A stretch of DNA of 17,096 nt from Rhodospirillaceae bacterium (lineage in GTDB: Bacteria; Pseudomonadota; Alphaproteobacteria; Rhodospirillales; Magnetospirillaceae): the NCBI GenBank assembly GCA_013349735.1, contig DUZC01000014.1:1-17096 (forward strand), given 5' to 3'. The translations under genes were made by a program, and so were the position numbers. Below the pieces are notes generated by a model. That model had not been told where the DNA came from. It worked only from the letters and a program-made list of their open reading frames with translations, and searched no databases. Positions 12,804 through 17,096 of the stretch are shown in pieces (positions within the stretch are counted from its first letter, which is position 1; each line of letters begins with the position of its first letter).

Positions 12804-13907
12804 ATGGAAATCGCCAAAACAGCCTTAACCGACCAGGAACGTTTGAGCTGGCTGCGCCTCTATCGCACCGAGACTATCGGCAATGCCACCTTTTTTCGCC
12901 TCATTGAGCGCTTTGGCTCTGCCGAACGAGCGATCGAGGCCCTGCCCGATTTGGCTCGCCGTGCGATTGCCATCCCGGCCGCCAACAAAGTGCAGCAGGA
13001 AATCGAAAATTTGAGCCGGCTTGGCGGTCGGCTGATTACAGCCGCCGATCCTGACTTCCCGCCAGCCCTGTCCGCCAGCGGCACCACCCCTTTGATTATG
13101 ACATTAGGTCAGTCATATTTTCTGGGTCAGGATGCGGTCGCGGTTGTTGGCGCCCGAAGCGCTTCGCTGGCCGGACGGCGTTTAGCCGAAAGCCTGAGCC
13201 GCGATCTATCCTCGGCCGGGATCGTCGTGGTATCCGGCATGGCCCGCGGTATTGACCGAGCCGCCCATGAGGGTGCGTTACCCGGTCCAACCATCGCCGT
13301 TCTGGCGGGAGGCGTTGATAATATTTATCCGCCCGAACATCGTGAGCTTTACCGCCGCATATGTGCCGAGGGTTGCATTATTTCTGAAATTGCGCCCGGC
13401 ACCCAACCAACCGCCAGTCATTTCCCCCGGCGCAACCGCTTGATTTCGGGTTTATCCCTTGGCGTCGTCGTCGTCGAAGCCACACAGCGATCCGGCTCTT
13501 TGATTACAGCCCGCATAGCGCTTGAGCAAGGGCGTGAGTTGTTTGCCGTGCCGGGCTCGCCTTTGGACCCTCGCTGCCGCGGTCCCAACGGATTGATCAA
13601 AAACGGCGCCACTCTGGTAGAAAATGCAAACGATATCCTTGGGGCTTTGGCGAATATGCGTCAAACACCGCAACCAACTGGAAGCAAAGCCTTAAATCTG
13701 TTTTTGAACCGGGACGAACGGGTGGTGGACGGTGATCAGGCCCATCAGACGGTGATGGAATCCTTGAGCGCCAGCCCCGTGACAGTTGACGAAATCGTCC
13801 GGCAATGCCAATTGTCACCCGCGGCGGTGTCGATGGTGTTGCTGGACCTGGAATTGGCAGGAAAGCTTGAACGGCACCCCGGTAATTCTGTATCCCTACT
13901 TTCCTGA
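12804..13907 (+). CDS. dprA: DNA-processing protein A (ssDNA-binding RecA loader)
   Basis: DprA/Smf binds incoming single-stranded DNA and loads RecA during natural transformation. It is also widespread in species not known to be competent. The 367-residue protein from ATG 12804 shows three parts. An N-terminal SAM/HhH-like helical domain spans about 10-75. A Rossmann-like core (about 80-290) contains AVVGARSAS (113-121), VVSGMARGIDRAAHEGAL (142-159), VLAGGVDNIYPPEH (166-179), FPRRNRLISGLS (207-218) and GSLITARIALEQGRELFAVPG (231-251). A C-terminal winged helix (about 310-367) follows. The in-frame TTG at 12777 would add nine residues without a ribosome binding site and lies inside the promoter candidate. 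Neighbouring plsY and topA suit the conserved plsY-dprA-topA order. Confidence 0.96.
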   Translation: MEIAKTALTDQERLSWLRLYRTETIGNATFFRLIERFGSAERAIEALPDLARRAIAIPAANKVQQEIENLSRLGGRLITAADPDFPPALSASGTTPLIMTLGQSYFLGQDAVAVVGARSASLAGRRLAESLSRDLSSAGIVVVSGMARGIDRAAHEGALPGPTIAVLAGGVDNIYPPEHRELYRRICAEGCIISEIAPGTQPTASHFPRRNRLISGLSLGVVVVEATQRSGSLITARIALEQGRELFAVPGSPLDPRCRGPNGLIKNGATLVENANDILGALANMRQTPQPTGSKALNLFLNRDERVVDGDQAHQTVMESLSASPVTVDEIVRQCQLSPAAVSMVLLDLELAGKLERHPGNSVSLLS

Positions 13908-13931
13908 AACTGAGAAAGCACTCCTGGGTCC

Positions 13932-16496
13932 ATGAAGATTGTCGTTGTCGAATCACCCGCCAAGGCCAAAACCATCAACAAATACCTTGGCAGCGACTAC
14001 AAAGTCATTGCCAGCTATGGGCATATCCGTGACCTTCCCGCCAAGGATGGATCGGTAAGACCCGACGATGACTTTGCCATGGATTGGGAAACCGACCCCA
14101 AATCCGAACGTCAAATCAAAGAAATCATTTCTTTGGTCAAGGGCTCGGAAAGCCTGATCCTGGCAACCGATCCGGACCGCGAAGGCGAGGCCATCTCCTG
14201 GCATGTCCGTCGCGTCCTGGAAGAGCGCAAGGCGCTCAAAGGGGTCGATGTCAAGCGCGTGGTTTTCAACGAAATCACGAAATCAGCGGTTACCGAAGCG
14301 ATGCGGAACCCTCGCCCCTTAGATCAGGCCTTGGTTGACGCTTATCTCGCCCGGCGTGCCCTGGATTATCTCGTCGGTTTCACCTTATCGCCGGTTCTTT
14401 GGCGAAAACTGCCGGGCAGCCGGTCGGCCGGCCGCGTCCAGTCTGTGGCATTGCGGCTGATTTGCGAGCGGGAAGCCGAGATCGAACGGTTCAATAGCCA
14501 GGAATATTGGACCATTGGCGGCGACTTCTTAACCCCCCGCCAGGCAGCGGTCAGCGCGACGCTTTCCCGGCTGGACGGACGGAAACTCGAAAAGTTCGAC
14601 TTACCCGATGAGGCGACGGCCCAAAGCGCCGTCAGCAAGATAAAAGCGGCTGCTTTTGCGGTGGCGTCCGTTGAGAAAAAACAGGTAAAGCGGCACCCTG
14701 ACCCGCCTTTTACCACCTCGACCCTGCAGCAAGAGGCCTCGCGCAAACTGTATTTTCCAACCCAGCGCACCATGCAGATCGCCCAGCGCCTCTATGAAGG
14801 AATCGATATCGGCGGGGAAACCGTCGGTCTGATAACCTATATGCGAACCGACGGCGTGCAAATGGCGGCCGAAGCCATCGGCGCGACCCGTGCTCTGATC
14901 GGGCAGAATTATGGCGATCCTTATGTGCCGGCGGCGCCCCGCATTTACAAAACCAAGGCAAAGAATGCACAAGAGGCCCATGAGGCCATTCGCCCGACCG
15001 ACGTCTTTCGGCGCCCTGAGGATGTCGCGGCGTCTCTCGATCGCGATCAATTAAAACTTTATGAACTGATCTGGCGCCGCACCGTGGCCAGCCAAATGGA
15101 GAGCGCCGTTTTAGATCAGGTGGCGGTGGATATCCTGTCGGAGGATCGGCAAATCGGCTTTCGCGCCACGGGCTCGGTTGTAAAATTTGACGGCTTTCTT
15201 ACCGTCTATCGCGAAGACCGCGATGACAGCGACGAAGAGGATGCTGACCGCCTGTTGCCAGAGATGAACGATGGCGAGCCCATGCGGCAAAAAGCGCTGC
15301 ACCCCAACCAACATTTTACCCAGCCGCCCCCGCGCTATTCCGAGGCCAGCTTGGTCAAAAAGATGGAGGAGTTGGGTATAGGTCGCCCCTCGACCTATTC
15401 CTCGATTCTCTCGGTCCTGCAGGAGCGTTCTTACGTCCGTTTGGAAAGCCGTCGGTTTCTGCCCGAAGATCGTGGCCGGGTGGTTACGGCTTTTCTCGAA
15501 AATTTCTTCACTCGCTATGTCCAGTATAACTTTACAGCGGATCTTGAAAATCAGCTGGACGAGGTTTCCGGTGGGCGGATCGAGTGGCGTACGGTTTTAA
15601 GCCAGTTCTGGCTTGATTTCGCCGCTGCTGTTGCCGAAACCAAAAATCTGCGGGTCTCCGAGGTCTTAACCACTCTCGATGAGGATCTTGGCCCGCATTT
15701 CTTTCCTCCCTCTTCCTCGGGCCATGACCCTCGCAACTGCCCGACCTGTCAGGCCGGACGGCTCAGCCTTAAATTGGGAAAATTTGGGGCTTTCATTGGC
15801 TGTTCCAATTATCCGGAATGTCGCTTTACCCGGCCCTTGACCATCGGCGTTGATGGCGCGGCCAACACCGACGAAACCGCGGACGGTCCCAAGGAATTAG
15901 GAATTGATCCGGAAAGCCATTTGCCGGTGCTGCTGAAAAAGGGACCCTATGGTTACTATGTTCAGTTGGGAGAGCCCGAGGACAAAGCAACCAAGCCGCG
16001 CCGGGTCAGTCTTTACAAGGGACTGGAGCCAGCGGATCTGAGCTTGGCCAAAGCCCTGGCTCTGCTGGGGCTGCCACGCCTTTTGGGGGCGCATCCTGAG
16101 ACAGGTGAAAACATTACCGCCGGCGTTGGTCGGTTTGGCCCTTATTTGAAACATGGCAATGCTTACAAATCCCTGAGCCGCGAGGATGATGTCCTGGAAA
16201 TTGGCATGAACCGAGCCGTTGAATTATTGGCCGATGCCAAAGTGAAGCAGCGCACCGCCGGCCGACTGCTGGGAGAACATCCCAAAGATAGCAAGCCAGT
16301 TACCCTGAATTCCGGGCGGTTTGGCCCCTATGTCAGCCATGACGGTGTTTTTGCCAATCTGCCGCGCGGAAAGACCGAAGTCGAACTTGCCGAAGCTTTG
16401 GAACTGCTGGCCGCCAAAGCCGCCAAAAACGGCGGAAAAAAACCGAAGAAGGCCGTCAAAGCCAAGCCTCGCAAAGCGGCGGCCAAAGCTTCGTGA
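13932..16496 (+). CDS. topA: DNA topoisomerase I (type IA)
   Basis: TopA relaxes negative supercoils by transient single-strand cleavage. The 854-residue protein has a TOPRIM domain with VVVESPAKAKTI (4-15; E7) and DPDREGE (80-86; D80, D82, E84), then DAYLARRALDYLVGF (136-150) and RVQSVALRLICERE (168-181). The catalytic Tyr303 lies in GLITYMRTDG, corresponding to E. coli Y319. One four-cysteine zinc finger is present (C603-x2-C606-x17-C624-x5-C630), where E. coli has three. Three C-terminal Toprim-C repeats follow with cores GPYGYYVQLGE, GRFGPYLKHG and GRFGPYVSHDG. The last 20 residues are a Lys/Ala-rich tail, likely for DNA contact. No strong ribosome binding site precedes the ATG, which is 24 bases after dprA. 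The stop overlaps the rnr start. Confidence 0.97.
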   Translation: MKIVVVESPAKAKTINKYLGSDYKVIASYGHIRDLPAKDGSVRPDDDFAMDWETDPKSERQIKEIISLVKGSESLILATDPDREGEAISWHVRRVLEERKALKGVDVKRVVFNEITKSAVTEAMRNPRPLDQALVDAYLARRALDYLVGFTLSPVLWRKLPGSRSAGRVQSVALRLICEREAEIERFNSQEYWTIGGDFLTPRQAAVSATLSRLDGRKLEKFDLPDEATAQSAVSKIKAAAFAVASVEKKQVKRHPDPPFTTSTLQQEASRKLYFPTQRTMQIAQRLYEGIDIGGETVGLITYMRTDGVQMAAEAIGATRALIGQNYGDPYVPAAPRIYKTKAKNAQEAHEAIRPTDVFRRPEDVAASLDRDQLKLYELIWRRTVASQMESAVLDQVAVDILSEDRQIGFRATGSVVKFDGFLTVYREDRDDSDEEDADRLLPEMNDGEPMRQKALHPNQHFTQPPPRYSEASLVKKMEELGIGRPSTYSSILSVLQERSYVRLESRRFLPEDRGRVVTAFLENFFTRYVQYNFTADLENQLDEVSGGRIEWRTVLSQFWLDFAAAVAETKNLRVSEVLTTLDEDLGPHFFPPSSSGHDPRNCPTCQAGRLSLKLGKFGAFIGCSNYPECRFTRPLTIGVDGAANTDETADGPKELGIDPESHLPVLLKKGPYGYYVQLGEPEDKATKPRRVSLYKGLEPADLSLAKALALLGLPRLLGAHPETGENITAGVGRFGPYLKHGNAYKSLSREDDVLEIGMNRAVELLADAKVKQRTAGRLLGEHPKDSKPVTLNSGRFGPYVSHDGVFANLPRGKTEVELAEALELLAAKAAKNGGKKPKKAVKAKPRKAAAKAS

Positions 16497-17096
16497 GCAA
16501 ACCGCCGATTCCAACCCGGCAACAATTGCTTGAGTTTATCAAGGAAGCACCAGTGCGGCCAGGCAAGCGCGAACTTGCCAGAGCCTTTCATCTGACCGGA
16601 GAAAACCGCATTATTCTCCGCGAGATGCTGCGTGAACTTGAGAAATCAGGTGATATTGAGCGTGGGCGGGGTAAACGCTTTGGACAAATGGGCGCTTTGC
16701 CGGAGTCCGCCGTTTTGGAAATTTGCGGCACTGATGCTGACGGCAGCTTTCTGGCCAAACCTCTGGGCTGGACCGTGGAGGGGACTCCCCCACGCATCGT
16801 TATGGCCCCGGCACGCCGCGGCGAACCTTCCTTTTCCATCGGCGATAGGCTGCTGGCCCGTCTCCGGCGGCTCCGCCATGGGCTCTACGAGGCTCGGGTC
16901 CAACGCCGCTTAAGCAGTGGCAGCACCAAGCTGCTTGGCGTCTACCAACCTGGAGCCGGCGATGTTGGTGTTCTGCAGCCTACGGATCGCCGACAAAAAT
17001 GCCAGTTTCAGGTCGCCAAGAGTGACAATGGCAATGCCGTGGCCGGAGAATTAGTGCTGGCGGAATTATTGCCAGGCGGCCGCCCTCAGGGATACC
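16493..17096 (+). CDS. rnr: Ribonuclease R, N-terminal 201 residues (3' end outside window)
   Basis: RNase R is a processive 3'-5' exoribonuclease that degrades structured RNA. The GTG start overlaps the topA stop in GTGA. The visible part starts with RQQLLEFIKEAPVRPGKREL and continues with ARAFHLTGENRIILREML and LRELEKSGDIERGRGKRFG, a winged-helix domain typical of alphaproteobacterial RNase R (about 9-65). A cold-shock/OB domain then begins (ALPESAVLEICGTDADGSFL to about 115), followed by the start of a second one with LARLRRLRHGLYEARVQRRL. The catalytic RNB domain and S1 domain lie beyond the edge. The topA-rnr pair is a common alphaproteobacterial arrangement. No frameshift is seen in the visible part. 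Confidence 0.92.
   Translation, partial: MSKPPIPTRQQLLEFIKEAPVRPGKRELARAFHLTGENRIILREMLRELEKSGDIERGRGKRFGQMGALPESAVLEICGTDADGSFLAKPLGWTVEGTPPRIVMAPARRGEPSFSIGDRLLARLRRLRHGLYEARVQRRLSSGSTKLLGVYQPGAGDVGVLQPTDRRQKCQFQVAKSDNGNAVAGELVLAELLPGGRPQGY

Noticed and set aside
12263..12817. 184-residue minus-strand ORF opposite plsY
   Set aside because: plsY is certain. The antisense product has a low-complexity Arg/Lys/Gln composition and no recognisable domain.
13597..13956. 119-residue minus-strand ORF across the dprA-topA junction
   Set aside because: It is antisense to the conserved ends of dprA and topA and has no start signal or domain.
1..17096. A new defence, mobile or secretion system
   Set aside because: Every long frame belongs to a recognised housekeeping family or to a single orphan protein. 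No repeats, integrase, toxin-antitoxin pair or island boundary are visible, and tRNA-Ser has no attachment-site-like duplication nearby.

Overview
The window is a gene-dense stretch of an alphaproteobacterial chromosome. The evidence for this is the linked order pyrB-pyrC'-plsY-dprA-topA-rnr, a GatCAB amidotransferase operon, a TopA with one zinc finger and a Lys/Ala-rich tail, and moderately GC-rich DNA. The proteins look most like a Rhodospirillales-type lineage, but genus cannot be told from sequence alone. I see no prophage, insertion sequence, CRISPR array or defence island, and no clearly new multi-gene system. The interesting material is at the level of single proteins and sites.

Left part, minus strand (1-2835): the de novo NAD pathway as nadA-nadC-nadB, with nadB cut by the window edge. 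NadA and NadB make quinolinate from aspartate and dihydroxyacetone phosphate, and NadC converts it to nicotinate mononucleotide. Divergent from nadA is an exported protein that looks like a TIM-barrel glycosidase (3001-4020). A convergent gap with two AT-rich hairpins (4036-4123) follows. On the minus strand there is then a hotdog thioesterase, a small soluble protein resembling the cytoplasmic domain of type II secretion GspF, and tRNA-Ser(GCU), which has its own good promoter.

Middle, minus strand (5111-8959): gatC-gatA-gatB-yfcG, a tightly packed operon. GatCAB converts misacylated Glu-tRNA(Gln) and/or Asp-tRNA(Asn) to the correct species, and yfcG encodes a glutathione-dependent disulfide oxidoreductase. 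Its promoter region diverges from ruvX.

Right part, plus strand (9089-17096): ruvX (16S rRNA 5'-end nuclease), then pyrB (aspartate transcarbamoylase) coupled by a one-base stop/start overlap to a dihydroorotase homologue that has lost its HxH metal motif (a PyrC'-type pseudoenzyme). These are followed by plsY (phospholipid synthesis), dprA (ssDNA/RecA loader), topA (topoisomerase I) and rnr (RNase R, cut by the window edge). Gene spacing suggests extensive co-transcription. An apparent promoter whose start point would coincide with the pyrB ATG suggests a leaderless pyrB transcript. The 276-base gap between ruvX and pyrB holds terminator-like hairpins and a doubtful small minus-strand ORF with a strong ribosome binding site.
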